39,921 bases of DNA from Basidiobolus ranarum. Its lineage: Eukaryota; Basidiobolomycota; Basidiobolomycetes; Basidiobolales. The notes below the pieces were generated by a model that worked only from the letters and a program-made list of their open reading frames with translations, was not told the DNA's origin and made no database searches. This document shows, piece by piece, positions 20,987 to 33,516 of this stretch (its first letter is position 1; every line of letters starts with the position of its first letter). The translations under genes were made by a program, and so were the position numbers. The stretch spans positions 1-39,921 of the forward strand of contig JASJQH010000040.1 of NCBI GenBank assembly GCA_040143965.1, read 5' to 3'.

Positions 20987-21908
20987 ATGAAGTCTTCTTC
21001 CCAGACCTTTAAATTTCCTTCCATTCACAACTTTCCACCTTTCTACACGTATGTTAAGTCTATTATTGTTACCGTTACCGTTACTGTTACTATTGTTATT
21101 TGTTATGTTTAAAGTTACTTACTCGAAAGCGTTTATGCTACTTGATTTATAATAGACAACAACCTACGCAGTCAACTTGGCAGCATCAGATACAACTATG
21201 GAGTAACTTGATATTGTCTTATTATCGTCATCATAAACTTTGCGTGCTAGAGTTGACGAATGAATTGGACAAAGAATTATTCAATAATAGCAAGATTAAC
21301 CGTATGAAATATGTTGATGTAATATATTGAAACAAGTTGACGCTAAACTTCTTTTTTCCTTGAATAGGAAAGCTAGATCTGGTCACCTTACAGACCATCA
21401 TAGATGAACTGGTGAAACAAGGTTAGTCCACAAAGAGTTATTTACTTATCAAAGAGGTTTTAAACAAACATTGGATATTTATTCTTAGGTATGGCTGAGT
21501 GGTTGCCTCCAACAACCCAAAAATCTAGAGCTTTAATATTTTGGCGTAAACCTGAGGATTGGGCTAGCATGATTTACAACTGGGTACATAATTATGAGAA
21601 ACTACATCCTTTTATAAATATTAACTAATCCTTGGTTTCCCTCTAGGTCAAAGAAAGCGGACAAACTAATACCGTACTCACTGTTTTTGAAATACTGCAT
21701 GGAGAGAATACCGAAGATTTAGGTAGTGTAAAGAGACCAAGCCCCTCCCTCATTGTATGGTATAATATTAACGATTGGGTGAATTCTAGAATTTCATGAA
21801 CTTGATGATATTTTGTTTCAAAAGGCTTTGAAGATTCTAATTGATCAAGGAAAAGCACAAACGCTAACGGGCACTAGTAGCGATGATATGGGCGTAAAGT
21901 TCTATTAA
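20987..21908 (+). CDS. VPS25: ESCRT-II subunit Vps25
   Basis: Six exons, 20987-21048, 21156-21301, 21368-21421, 21489-21583, 21647-21722 and 21790-21908, encode 183 residues, the usual Vps25 length (about 175-200). The N terminus FKFPSIHNFPPFYT carries the PPxY-like motif that binds Vps22/Vps36. The first winged helix is marked by QLWSNLILSYYRHHKLCVLEL, LFNNSKINRKL and IIDELVKQGMAEWLP. The second has LTVFEILHGE, LDDILFQKALKILIDQGKAQ, and ends GVKFY as family members do. Two copies of Vps25 in ESCRT-II recruit Vps20 to start ESCRT-III assembly on endosomes, for multivesicular-body sorting. Intron 1 (107 nt) carries a short GTTACC hexamer run near 21069. Convergent with BST1. Confidence 0.96.
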
Positions 21909-22377
21909 ATCCCTCTTCAGATTCATTCATTTCATATACATATTCCTATACATCGGTCATATTATGGGTATTTTGGATACCGCGATTGGTTATTAGTTCG
22001 TATGCACATACACACTTTAATGTCAAAGTATTTGATATTTGTGTAATGTGACTGGATTTCGTAATCTATAAAATAAAAATGATTTCCTGGTAGATTGGGT
22101 TTACCAGTCCGAGAACATGATTAAGAGGGATACGCGCGATAAAGGACAAACATCCAACGCATAATTCAAGACTATCGCTACTATTTTGAAATGATTTGCG
22201 AGGAGTGTTACGTGGAACACAGAATAAGAATAGCTAGCCACTTGATCTTGGATGTGAAAAGAGGACGTGAGTTTGTACATTAATAAATAGAGATGGAGGG
22301 AGGCGCAAAGATGTTATCATAGGTTGTAAGCTAAACGTCAACAAAGGGGTCTTGGTGAATTTCCAAATACCAAATGG
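21909..22377. other. Convergent intergenic region between VPS25 and BST1
   Basis: Contains AATAAAAAT near 22073 after VPS25. No coding signal seen. Confidence 0.5.
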
Positions 22378-25300
22378 TTAAGACCGTTTCTTGGTGTTAA
22401 TCCAAGATCCCAGGAGCTTCTCTACCAAGCTTTGCACGGTCTTGGAGTGACTAAGGTACAGCCCAACAAGCCAGAGTACGAAGCCATTTGTAATGTAATG
22501 CACTAGGTATGGGAATCGAACCCCATATATTAAAGTGACGACAACAATCATGTTGACAATATAACGAGTCCAATTGGATAACCTACACAAAGGCGTTCAA
22601 TATAATGGTAATTTGGTTAAACAACTGAATAGATGTTACCTCTCTGAGAAGCGTGGAAGCATCTTGTTGATGGTCATCTCTACGTAGACCATGATTGGAG
22701 CTATGGCAAAAAGGCTGTGGTCTGCTGGTGCTTGAGTAAACCAGTGAGCTGCCAAATTACGAATCCAGACAATCAATACTGGAATGTTGTATGGAAGCAA
22801 TGTAAACATCAACATTAGCATGCTAGACTGATAATGGTAACGATCCCAAAGAGCTTGAGAAGAATCTTTTCCCTTGTTCTAACAAATACCCGATCACTTT
22901 AGTGCGACGCATTCACATATATAATAGTGTATATCGGAAAGAAAGGTAGCTTACCGAAATTTTGGCTCGTAGCATGGTGCGTACACAGGAAAAGAGTTGA
23001 ACTAAGAAAGCACTACAATACGCAAACTGAAAAGGAACGAAGGTAGCAACCAATAGGAACAAGATCAAGGTGGTCACCACTCGGCGTCTTAGTCGCTTGG
23101 CATCCGACTCATTCGGCCTATAATATAATCGGGTGAGCTTATGCTATACAACATATCAACTACGATGTGAATTACCTGCTGATAAAGCCAGCTAGCCCTG
23201 GGATACGGTTCTCAATGAAACCAGACACTTCGGCAATAATGATGATAACCAACGTGACAAGCAACCATATGACTATTACAGTACCTACAGCCACCACTAG
23301 GAATATGGGGTTTAATAGCCACAAAATAGAACCTCTATCTCCAACAAGAATGCCACTGATATTGATAGGTAGATTTTCTAGGGAAAGAATAGAGGCACTT
23401 TGAAGCATTGGAAGAAATATCGATTGCACAACAGCCAAAGAAGAAATAAGAACCACGATTTTCCAGAGATGATTCCATATGAACAGCTTCAACGCATGAC
23501 CGAAAGTAGGGAACACGCCTAGTTAGATGAGAGAGTTAGCTTCATACAGGAACATAGTACATACGTCAATACATCCAATTCTAATTACCGTTCTTGTTCC
23601 AAAATGAAAATTGAATTTGGAATAATTTGATGATAATCAAGAAGGGGAAAGCTGCAAGAACCATATCACATCTCCTTGCTGTCCTTCCAAGACTACCGTA
23701 CCAGTCTAACCAAAACTCCACCTTATATTGGGTGTTTATCCTCGGGTCTATCCAGAATTGAAACTCCACCCCTTTCCATGCTGGGCGTACGAAAGGCTCC
23801 AATAGAGATGGCTGCATCATGGCAAAAGGGGTAGGTCCATGATAATTGACATTTACTTCACTGATGTTGTGCCAAAACTTCGATTCGTGCATAGGCGAGG
23901 AAGAGTATTGACGGACCATTGGTAGAAATAGGGCGGGTTGCGACGACTCTTGGTTGTCGAGTGGGGTGACAGACATACGATAGGCAAGGAGTGGGTTTTC
24001 TTCGATATCAATGTTAAGAGTGGTAAATAGTGACCTTCTTTTCGGAAAGGGTGAGACTTGGATTTTCTTAAACAACAAGTTAGAGAGAGTGAATTTAACA
24101 TCAAGTCTATTTTCTTCTGGGTTGTAAAATTCAGCAAACAGATAGTGATTGGAGCTCCAATATCCTTCGCGATTGTAACTTATTCCTACATATGAATAGG
24201 ACTGAAGCATATCTTCTTCCAGATTCAAGAACCATACGCGACCATTGGCTCCTTGGTTCGAATCTCCTGGAAGTGGAGCAGCGATATGGGAGACATCAGC
24301 GCAATCAATTGTTTCTTTTTGGCCGATTCTCTTACAAAGGACGAGATTAAAGAAGCCATGCTTTTCAGGCTTTTGATTGGTAAAAAGTGAAAAAGAAAAG
24401 TTGGCAGTTGATTGCTCAGGTATCGAATACAGATGAAACTTAGGGTAGGTTTTTGGCGTCTCTTGTCTTCCATTGAGTACAAGACGCTCATCAAAAGGAA
24501 CGATTTCATGTGATGTAGTATTGAGATCAATAGCGGAAAAAGAGTCTATGAACACGAATGCTAAGTTAAGTCCTGGATTGTGTATTATCATAGTTCAAAT
24601 GAGACTACTTACCACTAGTGTTATCAATCAACTGCTGAACCATATCTGTCTCCAACCCACTCAGTAAATTCCGTCTAAACTCAAATACTCTCTCAGATAT
24701 GAGCTTTGTTTGTCCGGGATGCTTGGCATCGACTACGGACAACAACGTCTTTGCAAGTGTACGGACAATTTCTGCACACCAAAGAATACATTGATGGTCC
24801 ATCGTGAGCCAAACGTCAGGGATAGTTGTAGTGAATACAGTGAATCCGTTGGAAGGAGGAACAATAGTACTAATGTCAGAAAAATCGGAAGAAATTATGG
24901 TATCATGGTTACCACCAGCTATAGATATCAAAGCCATGTTCTCAAAGGCACTGGAAGTAACATTAGTGGTGTATCCAGATTTCCAGTATTCGGTAATGCG
25001 GGCATAGAGATTTGTTCCAACCCGTTCAATAGGGGCTGGTGATGCCATGTGAGGCGTGGCTAGAGTTACAATGGTGTTGATAGAATCATTCAAGTAGTTA
25101 GGCAAGGTAATCAGTGTTCTAGCAACTACACCGCCCATTGAATGACCAATAATCAAGACAGATTTCGGTGTTGGGAACTGAGCGGTAGGGTATGTTGGAT
25201 AGGAGTTTCGCTGATTATACAAAGCAAGGATGTATTTAATGGCATCATTAACGTACTCGGCTTGTTCAAGCAGAGAATGCCCGTGGAGAGCAGAGAGTTC

Positions 25301-25942
25301 TTCATTAAAATCAACTAAAAATTCATCGCGTCTCGGTTAGGTTGTAGAACAGTTGGACGTCACAAATGTTGGAATAGTTACCGGAAAAAAAGTCCAAATT
25401 CAAAATGCCATTCTTTGCTGCGCCTTCTTGATGAGCTACCGTATCATAGTATAGCTCGGCAGCTCCTGAAGCAATAGAACGTACTTGCTTATAACTACCG
25501 GCATTTCCAGGAATGAATAGAACCGGAATTCCATTTGGCGGCTAAATTTTCCATTTAGCTGTCATCTTTAGAAGATTTTCAATAAGAAACCACTTACCGA
25601 ATTTGTTTGGTCATATCCATGTTCACGATAAAGATAAAGTTCATACTTCTTGGTATATTTTGTATGCAAATGATTGAAATCGTTCTGCTTCAAAAATACT
25701 GGACGCATGTAAGACATCTCACAGCCTTTGGGATCAAGCTGATGATTTAAAAAAGAGTCTAAAACAAACCCTAAGAATGCTAGTGTAGCTAGTGCTACTA
25801 ATATAACAGGCCATGATAAATTGAATATTCGGCGATTATTTAGCTCTAAAAGAGTCTTGGACGAGGAGGCTCTTTTATCTATCAATATATAGGGTTCAGG
25901 TTTTACTTTATCGCTTTTTCTCATTGTGTGGTTGTCCGCCAT
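22378..25942 (-). CDS. BST1: GPI inositol-deacylase Bst1 (PGAP1 family)
   Basis: Eight exons on the minus strand, 25942-25598, 25541-25382, 25314-24613, 24560-23589, 23518-23176, 23117-22955, 22878-22640 and 22582-22378, encode 1042 residues, close to yeast Bst1 (about 1030). A membrane helix at about 43-64 is followed by the lipase domain: [14 protein letters not shown], then the nucleophile elbow [12 protein letters not shown] with Ser227, [16 protein letters not shown] and [10 protein letters not shown] carrying Asp/His positions. A beta-rich lumenal region (about 400-750) leads to several C-terminal transmembrane helices, e.g. [19 protein letters not shown] and [20 protein letters not shown]. 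The enzyme removes the acyl chain from inositol of GPI anchors in the ER, needed for ER exit and quality control of GPI proteins. Complete, with all phases consistent. Confidence 0.95.
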
Positions 25943-26583
25943 AATTCTTGTAACATAAGCAACTGATGAAGAAAAACGAAGAAGCGGAACTACAGGTAAC
26001 TATATCACGATAGTATCCCAAAAGTAGAGAAACAGTATTAACTTGGGGGGTGGATGAATTAAATCAATAACACTGAATATCCATCGTATTTGTTCTAACT
26101 AGGGAATGATCGCCATTTATAGATAGAAATTTTCTCAGGAAGATATCATCCATATCTTGGTAGTCTGCGAGTTTCGCGAGATAGCGAATGAATTAGGTCA
26201 GTGGAAAATTAGCGATGAGCAAATTATTTATCGAAAACAGTGATAATGACGATCATATCATCTATCGATTATCCGACTTCATTCACATGCCAGTAATAGC
26301 AGTAAGTGGTAAATTATTAGTAGTCCAATTCGCAGATTTGCTAATGAACTACACATTCAAAGTAATCAGCTTCATTATAGGCGGTTTAACAAGATTTATT
26401 ATGGCTAGCAGCATGGCTAGCAGCATGGCTAGCAGCATGGCTAGGAACAGGTACAATGATTTGTCACAAAAGAATGAAAGAAAGGAATGCAAAAATATGG
26501 TTAGAAATGTAGTTATAATCTAAGGCGGGTCAGAAAGTAGGTCAGTTAATATCACAAAATTCATTGCAAAATGGCGGATCGAC
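25943..26583. other. Intergenic region with a 12-bp tandem repeat
   Basis: It holds the BST1 promoter and the 3' end of the acyltransferase gene. A 102-codon plus-strand frame from an ATG at 26215 spans ATGGCTAGCAGC repeats. It has no domain and no transcript evidence, so I leave it unannotated. Confidence 0.45.
26401..26445. repeat. 12-bp tandem repeat ATGGCTAGCAGC, three units plus a partial
   Basis: Three exact copies start at 26401, 26413 and 26425, with a truncated fourth at 26437. In the plus frame it would read Met-Ala-Ser-Ser. Confidence 0.95.
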
Positions 26584-29078
26584 CTAGATATCCTTCTTTT
26601 GTTCTACTTTTTCATGGTTATCGTGAACGTCTAAGGTATTTCCGAAGCGTTTGGTAGCTGAAGTCAAATTGAGGCTGGGGAGATCGACCTGACTAGCAGA
26701 TGTGCTGGATTTGCCTGAACGTCTCAGTTTACCGTCTAATGCTTTGAAAAAGAAGCTTTCCTCGTCGACATTTTCCCAATTGAAAATACTATCGTTAAGA
26801 TATTCGATTGGTGACATGATCCATTCACGGAGTCCTCGAGGAGTTCCAGGAACCGATGGAGTACCGGATGCACTGGATTGTGCGCCAGATTGAAGCTTGG
26901 TGGGATCGAAGTCTGGGAATATTTGGGGGCCAAGTTCGTTAATTAAAGCGGTGATATCGTTGGATAATTCTTCACGAATAATTGGAAGAGTTTTCGCGTG
27001 ATTTCCACTGGGGAATAGAGCAAGGAACAAAGGACGCATAGATCTATATGTATGAATAAAATCTTAGCTACTGGAGTTAACAATACTTCACCATTAGCAT
27101 GCACCTACCTGAGAATATCTAAACCCGTTTCTCCAAAGCGAACACTGGCATAACTGATGAATGGAAGGGTGATAAAAGTAAGAATAGGTCCAAATATCTT
27201 CCAAGTCAATGACCAGTCGCGACGGATTCCGATATATAGGACGATAAAAGCATAGATCCAATAGAAAGTAGGGAGCAAGACTAGAGCGACTAGAACCTTC
27301 CAGGTTGCCAAAACATCACGACCGGCAATCTTAACAGTGGAGTTTCTGAGAGCCTCTGGATTTAAGAAGAAATATGTAAATAACCTGCATGTGCTAGTAT
27401 ATTCGAAAATATCGTTACTAACCTTCGGCCTTTTTCTTACTGATGAATCTGGCAATGACGGCAACAGGAGCATTCAAGATGGCACTACAATCCAAAGAAC
27501 ATTAGAAACACAGTTGACAACAAGTCAGAATGGGCCACATACCCTGGGAGAGCAACTAGAGCCATGAACACGAAACTGATCAATCTCCATGTAAATAGCG
27601 CCAAAGCATGCCCAAAGCTCATCTCTACTCTTTTAACTTGATGGTCACGGATGCCAAGACTCTTGAGAAGTCTGTTGTAGGCTAAAACACGGTCGTGAAT
27701 ATCTTTCACAGCAGGCTCGTCTTGGAAATGCAAGTAACCAGCAATAAATCTACGAGTAAGGTCAACCACTTTGGTAGTACGCAATTTCTGGTGGGCAGGC
27801 TTGTAGAGACGACGACCGGCTTGAATTACCTAGATTAGGAAATATTCAGCAACGATAAGAGGTAATGAATTGAGCAAAGATCTCAGTACCATTAATGTTT
27901 CGTAATCTGGAGTGTTGACGGTAACGCTCTTTAGTCCGTCCGAGACGCTATTCATCAACTCGCCAATAGCCTCTCTCTTGCTCATACCGCCCTCCTTGTA
28001 TTTCTCGACCAAATTACGGGGGATGGTAATGGGATCTCCAAACTCGACAACAGCTCTAGAGCGGAAACGATGTGGGTGGAAATAATTCAAACCTAGAATG
28101 TGTTACTAATGCGGCACAGTAACAACAATGTTTACTTCTAAATGGACATACCACATGGAACAATTTTAACATCCAAATCAGGATACTCGACCATGGCTCC
28201 TAAAGACATAATAGCGACACCCACTGAAAACGCACATTCGTAAATCGTAGCATAAAAAGACTTGTACTCATGAGTTAAATACCTTTAAGTGGAAGCATTT
28301 CAGTACGATCGTGAGAGCCTCCTTCTGGGAAAATACCTACACATCCGTTGTTGTGTAAGCGTTCGTGGACAGAACCATATACGTTAGACTGATCAAGATG
28401 TGGGACAATCTTATATGGAGTTCCTTGAGAAGCAGTCAATAGCTCAAGTGCCTCAAGCTCCTTAAACTCCTTCTTGACAATTAATTCCGTGTCAGAGATG
28501 ACTTCATGGACGACGGAGACACCGATGTTATTGGGCAACGCTATGCTAGCGCCACTGTCAATCTCAGTTTTGAAGTGAGTGCCTACACCAGTTATGCGAG
28601 TAGGGTCAGCATAGCGATCAAGGAGTTGAATGGTACCAGATCCCTTCTTAGCGTGATCCATAGCTCTCTCTACGGGAACTGAAAATTCAAAGCAAAAAAA
28701 ATTAAGTACCTTCTGAATTGAAAGATGATTTTTTCACCAGTGTTTCCAAACCATTAAAGATATATACATTAAATACATACTTGAATTAATAGAACGACCG
28801 AAAGCCCCGACGTATTTACGTTTCATCGAAGAAGCCGCCATCAAAAAGCTAATGGGGCGTGGGCAATGGAACAACAACAAAAGTGGGTCCATGAACTATC
28901 AAAACCAAGTTAAAACTATGTACTACATATATCACATTTTGAATAAATAGTATACCTGATTAGCATGGGGACCAGCCACAAAGAAGATGGGGCCTTCCTT
29001 CGGGATTTTGTGAGCTCCTCTTTGGCTAATATCTTTGAAAAATATTTTGACTACAAGCCAAAAAAAGTTCAGAGCCAT
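26584..29078 (-). CDS. Glycerol-3-phosphate / dihydroxyacetone-phosphate acyltransferase, Sct1/Gat1 type
   Basis: Nine exons on the minus strand, 29078-28956, 28895-28781, 28678-28283, 28223-28152, 28092-27890, 27829-27543, 27484-27423, 27355-27109 and 27043-26584, give 654 residues. PlsC motifs are in order: GPHANQFMDP (36-45, catalytic His38 and Asp44) across intron 1, GRSINSIPVERA, GIFPEGGSHDRTEMLPLK and VPCGLNYFHPHRFRSRAV. After them come KKKAEEALRNSTVKIAGRDV and C-terminal membrane helices (TWKVLVALVLLPTFYWIYAF; IFGPILTFITLPFISYA), then a Ser-rich tail of about 120 residues with GTPSVPGTPRG. Yeast Gat1/Gat2(Sct1) are ER enzymes for the first acylation in phospholipid and triacylglycerol synthesis, and their tails are phosphorylated. 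The protein is somewhat shorter than the yeast ones (about 750). A TTAGGGTT motif lies 75 bp upstream of the ATG. Confidence 0.95.
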
Positions 29079-29930
29079 ATTGTAAACGGAAAATTCGAAC
29101 ATGGCGGGTACTCTTTACACAGAGGTGTAGATTATTTGTAAGGTTAGTGGAGTTAGGGTTAAAGGTACTTATGAGAATCGTTTTTGTTGGAAGGTCTTCT
29201 ATGATCGACTTTTATGTGTGAGCTTTATACAATTGTGGAACCAGTAATAAATGGGGATGTTTTCATCCAAAACTACATAATTGGTAGAGGATTTTCATAT
29301 CGAATAAGCACGAGAAAAAGATTCCAATTATAATCCGAATACTCAGTACAAATTTCAGCATCATTTAGGAAGACTAATGAAAGAGCTGGGACTAAACCTT
29401 AAAGGCAGTCCGGATCCCTTGCACAAGCTGGTCACGAAGTTATCATTTTCATATGATAATTGAACAGATGGAACCTTCTTGACACTTCGAAAACCCTCGA
29501 GACGAACTTGTGTTGGAGCTGGACTACGAAGCAGACCGAGTTATGAGAATGCAAATGTGGTCCCAGTAACCTAATAAGAGAATAGCAAAATCCTGTCATG
29601 AATGAACCACCGGAAAGACCATGTTTAGCTTGAACTCAGAGGACTGCAGATGGCTGCTTCGTAACTTGATAAGATATTCACGTGAAAGTGGCATTTTTTC
29701 AAAATAATTTCCGCCATTTCCGCCATTTCCATTTTAAAATTTCTGCCAATCAAGTTCATCTATTCTTAAGCCTTTATCCTAGGGATCTAACTCACTTTTA
29801 AGCAGCTCAAGCTCTGTTTCATACAGTGGGGTTATACCATATGTTCATGATTGTGTGGCTGAAAGCGCTCTGTATAGACCTGTTATCAGTGTGTAAGAAA
29901 AAGAGATCAAATAGTAATAGTCAATAAATA

Positions 29931-29943
29931 GGGTTAGGGTTAG
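29931..29943. repeat. Interstitial telomere-like motif GGGTTAGGGTTAG
   Basis: Two TTAGGG units directly left of the hairpin at 29949-29991. A matching TTAGGGCTAGGGTT lies right of it at 30002-30015. Confidence 0.75.
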
Positions 29944-29948
29944 TCGAT

Positions 29949-29991
29949 AAATAGTGCTTCATCAATTGCTGTTATTGATGAAGCACTATTT
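29949..29991. repeat. Perfect inverted repeat, 18-bp arms and 7-nt loop
   Basis: The left arm AAATAGTGCTTCATCAAT (29949-29966) is the exact reverse complement of the right arm ATTGATGAAGCACTATTT (29974-29991), with TGCTGTT between. It is not followed by a T tract and lies in no gene. It is flanked on both sides by TTAGGG-type motifs. Confidence 0.95.
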
Positions 29992-30036
29992 GAGTTCAAG
30001 CTTAGGGCTAGGGTTCATTCGGAACTGCTTATTGTT

Positions 30037-30090
30037 ACCATTACCATTACCACTACCATTGCCATTGCCATTACCATTACCATTGGTATT
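30037..30090. repeat. Hexanucleotide run (CCATTR)n, imperfect
   Basis: About nine imperfect CCATTA/CCATTG/CCACTA units. A related (GTTACC/GTTACT) run sits in VPS25 intron 1 near 21069. Confidence 0.85.
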
Positions 30091-30925
30091 TAACGCATCC
30101 CCAAAAATTTGTTTCGGAACAATCATACACATGTTATTTCTCCGATTGAGGTTTGTATTTATCCTGATATTTAAGACTAGCCGTCCCAGCGATAAAATTG
30201 ATCTTACATCAAAATAGCGGTAAAAATGGACTCTTTCAACAAAATACAATTAAACAGGATTCTTACAACAAAGTGCACTTTAACAGATATGCACATCTAA
30301 TCTTTCTCAAATGTGGCTTGTCTACGATGGCTTGTTCGTGGAGATTAGATGATCTTTTGTGAGGCTGATGAACCTACTGCTGGTTTCTAGAACGACAGAT
30401 GGGTGAGCATGGCGGCAATAGAGCTACATACAGCTAGCTGGGGAGAGGTTGATAGAACAGCAATTAGTATTGTATGATTATGAGCGTAGTAGCTTGCGTC
30501 ATTGGATTACAAGATTTGACAGCAAAGATACGCATTGGGAATTTACACAACTGCCAAATATGGAGACAAGTAAAACCGATGAACCGATGTTTTTACTCTC
30601 TCAATGCTGAATGCTGATGGAATATATGCAAGGTCTTTCATAAATCGGCAATCATCATACACGTTGGGTGAGAACTATCTTACTTTGTGTCAACCCTCTA
30701 CCCCATTCTTATAGCTCCTTGAGTCATGTGTAACTATTTTACATTCAAAATTAAAGTTCCTTCAACAGCTAATCTTGTCCTAAATATGCTAATCATAGTA
30801 TCCAAAAAGACTCTAGTAAAGCTACCCCCAGGCCACACCAGATCAGGCCAGGTGATCCATGACGACCACTTAGCTTTAAATACCCCTTTTTGCCAGTCAT
30901 CGGAACAATCAACTTGCTTTGAATA

Positions 30926-32400
30926 ATGCTCTCCTCTATCCAAAAAGTCTCTTGTACCATTAACCCCCAGCGTCTTGCTCCCCTTGGAGTGGCAGCTCGT
31001 TCCTTTATCTCCACCTGGAGCAATGTCCCTATGGGTAGGTATTTTTTTGTTATGTTCCTGTCCACATCAGTGATCTCAAACTCTCAACTTCAGGACCTCC
31101 TGATGCCATTCTTGGAGTTACTGAAGCATTCAAAGCTGACAAAGATCCCAAAAAAATGAACCTTGGTGTTGGTGCCTATCGCGATGATAATGCCAAACCT
31201 TACGTTCTAAGCAGTGTCCGCAAGGTATTCTTCAACTTATTCCCCATTACCAATATAAAACTTGACAACTTAACAATATTTATATATCAGGCTGAAAAAA
31301 TCATCAGCGATGGACTTTTGGATAAAGAATACTTGGGAATTTTGGGACTTCCTACTTTTACCAATTTAGCTGCACAATTAGCTTATGGCACTGAACTTGA
31401 TGCTTTTCAGGAGAAGCGTGTACGCCTTTCAACTAAAATCATATCTTTAAAAGTAATTTATTTATTTTTGTCAAAATAGATTGCTGTTGCTCAATCCATC
31501 TCTGGTACTGGTGCTCTTCGTATTGGTGGAACTTTCTTGAAACGTTTCTATCCTCATTCTAAAACTATCTATATTCCCACTCCTACTTGGGGAAACCATA
31601 AGGCTATTTTCAATGATAGTGGACTTGAAGTTTCTCAGTATAGATACTACGATAAAAATACCATTGGTTTAGATATTAATGGCATGCTTGAAGATTTAAA
31701 GAATATCCCCGAAAAGTCCATTGTTCTTCTCCATGCTTGCGCCCACAATCCTACCGGTGTGGATCCCACCAAGGAGCAATGGAACCAAATATCCGACGTA
31801 ATTAAAGAGCGTGGTCACTTCTGTTTGTTTGATATGGCATACCAGGGCTTTGCATCAGGAAATACTGATGCTGATGCACATGCTCTTCGTAAGTTCGTTT
31901 CCGAGGGCCACAATGTAGCACTTTGCCAATCATTTGCAAAGAACATGGGTCTCTATGGAGAGCGTGCTGGTACCTTTTCCGTCATTTGTAATGATACAGA
32001 AGAACGCTCCAAAGTAGAATCACAATTGAAGATCTTGATTCGTCCAATGTATTCCAACCCACCCCTTACTGGTGCCAGAATTGTCAGCACTGTACTTGAG
32101 AACCCTGATCTCAAACAAGAATGGCTCGGTGAAGTCAAGATGATGGCTGATCGCATCATTGATATGAGAGTCTCTCTCAAGAAACATCTTCTTGAAGATT
32201 ACGGCTCCAAGAAAAACTGGAACCATATCACTGACCAAATTGGTATGTTCTGCTACACTGGTTTGACTCCTGAACAAGTTAGTCGCTTGACTAAGGAGTT
32301 CCACGTTTACCTTACCAAAGACGGGCGTATCTCTATGGCTGGTATCACAACCAAGAACGTTAAGCATTTGGCATATGCTATTCATGAGATTACCAAGTAA
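30926..32400 (+). CDS. AAT1: Mitochondrial aspartate aminotransferase
   Basis: Four exons, 30926-31034, 31094-31224, 31291-31419 and 31480-32400, encode 429 residues. Residues 1 to about 30 are a mitochondrial presequence ([19 protein letters not shown] ... ARSFIST), so this is the organelle form. Class I aminotransferase marks follow: [45 protein letters not shown] and [15 protein letters not shown], in which Lys277 forms the aldimine with pyridoxal phosphate. The end [12 protein letters not shown] is also typical. It exchanges aspartate and 2-oxoglutarate for oxaloacetate and glutamate, serving the malate-aspartate shuttle. AATAAA follows 102 bp after the stop. The last exon holds most of the enzyme. 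Complete. Confidence 0.97.
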
Positions 32401-33516
32401 ACTTATCGATGGACAAGGTTTATTGTTTGAAGCTATCCCCTTCCCCTTCCCCTTCATAATAGCATTTGTAAAAAGCATTTACACATCTTACGTGTGTATA
32501 AAATAAACGAAGCATTATTCCACACTGCACTACCACTTTGTTACCATTTAATAGTAATAGCTGAAAGCTCATGCAATGAACTACGTAATCCTACACCTCT
32601 AATCGTGAGTACAGCTTATGCATCAAATACCAAAACTAGTTTCTCGGTTGTATGTAACATCACATGTGAGTCTCCACCACTCATGTTGCTTGCCTCGAGA
32701 AAAGCCGTCCAAGCCTCAAGTGGCCGTAGACATCTACACGCGAAAGTTATTGAATATCAAGATAGCCATTATACGTGTAACACGTGGATTAACCAATCAT
32801 CAATCTCCAAGCCCATCCGAGACCTTCATAAGGCATATTGCCATAAAAAGATATACCTGAGAGCTTCCAAGACATCATTATGGCTTTGATAGGTAGAAGA
32901 ACCAAATGAGATTCCCACATTTCTTCCTTGTAGCGTGGGATTATTGTTGCTGGTAAAAGGGCGGCAAGTGATTTCTTACCACAGAGTCGGTTAAAATGGT
33001 ATGGCTGAGCATTAACTATCACAATACCAGGTATTTCACGAAGCATCTGTTTATTGTGTCATGAAATATTGCCAAATTCTAGGCACTAATCGCCATCACC
33101 TATCGGTCGATTTAGTTACATCTTTAGTAATGGTATACTCATATGGTTTGACTAAACTCCATGTCCAGATCATCTTCAAATCTTTCTTTTTTACTATCAT
33201 TGATATTCAGGTGCCTTTCCCGACATTTATGACAATCATTGTTTACCACAATTCTCAGTAGTGCTCTGTGAGTCATGCTAGCCAGACATTAGCCATGGAT
33301 ACCTGGAAAGGCTAATGATTTCTCATTTTCTTTTCTTTTAACTAGCTTGTAGATAGGACTATTCTATTAATAAAGAGAATCACTCCATGACGTCATAGTA
33401 AGCAGAGTATCGGAGAACCAAGCTAACCCTAGCCCACAGTAATTGACCATCTAATAGTTACGCAAACAAACATGACTACAGCCAATGCACCTAGAAATTG
33501 AGAAACATACCTTAAG
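32401..33516. other. Gene-free intergenic region
   Basis: It holds the 3' flank of AAT1 (AATAAA at 32502-32507) and CTAACCCTAGCCC at 33423-33435. A 131-codon plus frame (32494-32889) lacks an ATG and any domain, and an 85-codon minus frame overlaps it; neither is supported. Confidence 0.55.
32502..32507 (+). terminator. Poly(A) signal AATAAA of AAT1
   Basis: A canonical AATAAA in TATAAAATAAACG, about 100 bp after the AAT1 stop codon. Confidence 0.5.

Larger units (their letters stand above)
29079..30925. other. Gene-free intergenic region with telomere-like motifs and a hairpin
   Basis: 1.85 kb without a supported gene. It includes TTAGGGTT at 29153-29160, GGGTTAGGGTTAG at 29931-29943, a perfect 18-bp inverted repeat (29949-29991), TTAGGGCTAGGGTT at 30002-30015 and a (CCATTR)n run at 30037-30090. 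The minus-strand reading of that run (Asn-Gly repeats) is low complexity. Confidence 0.55.

Noticed and set aside
22500-22530. tRNA-like T-loop GGGAATCGAACCCC
   Set aside because: It lies inside a BST1 coding exon and no acceptor or anticodon stem can be built around it.
26215-26523. 102-codon frame with Met-Ala-Ser-Ser repeats
   Set aside because: It has an ATG but no recognisable domain. The repeat makes it suspect, and it fills the gap between two minus-strand genes where their flanks are expected.
32494-32889. 131-codon plus-strand frame after AAT1
   Set aside because: Begins at a GTG, overlaps the AAT1 poly(A) region, and shows no domain, signal peptide or intron signals.
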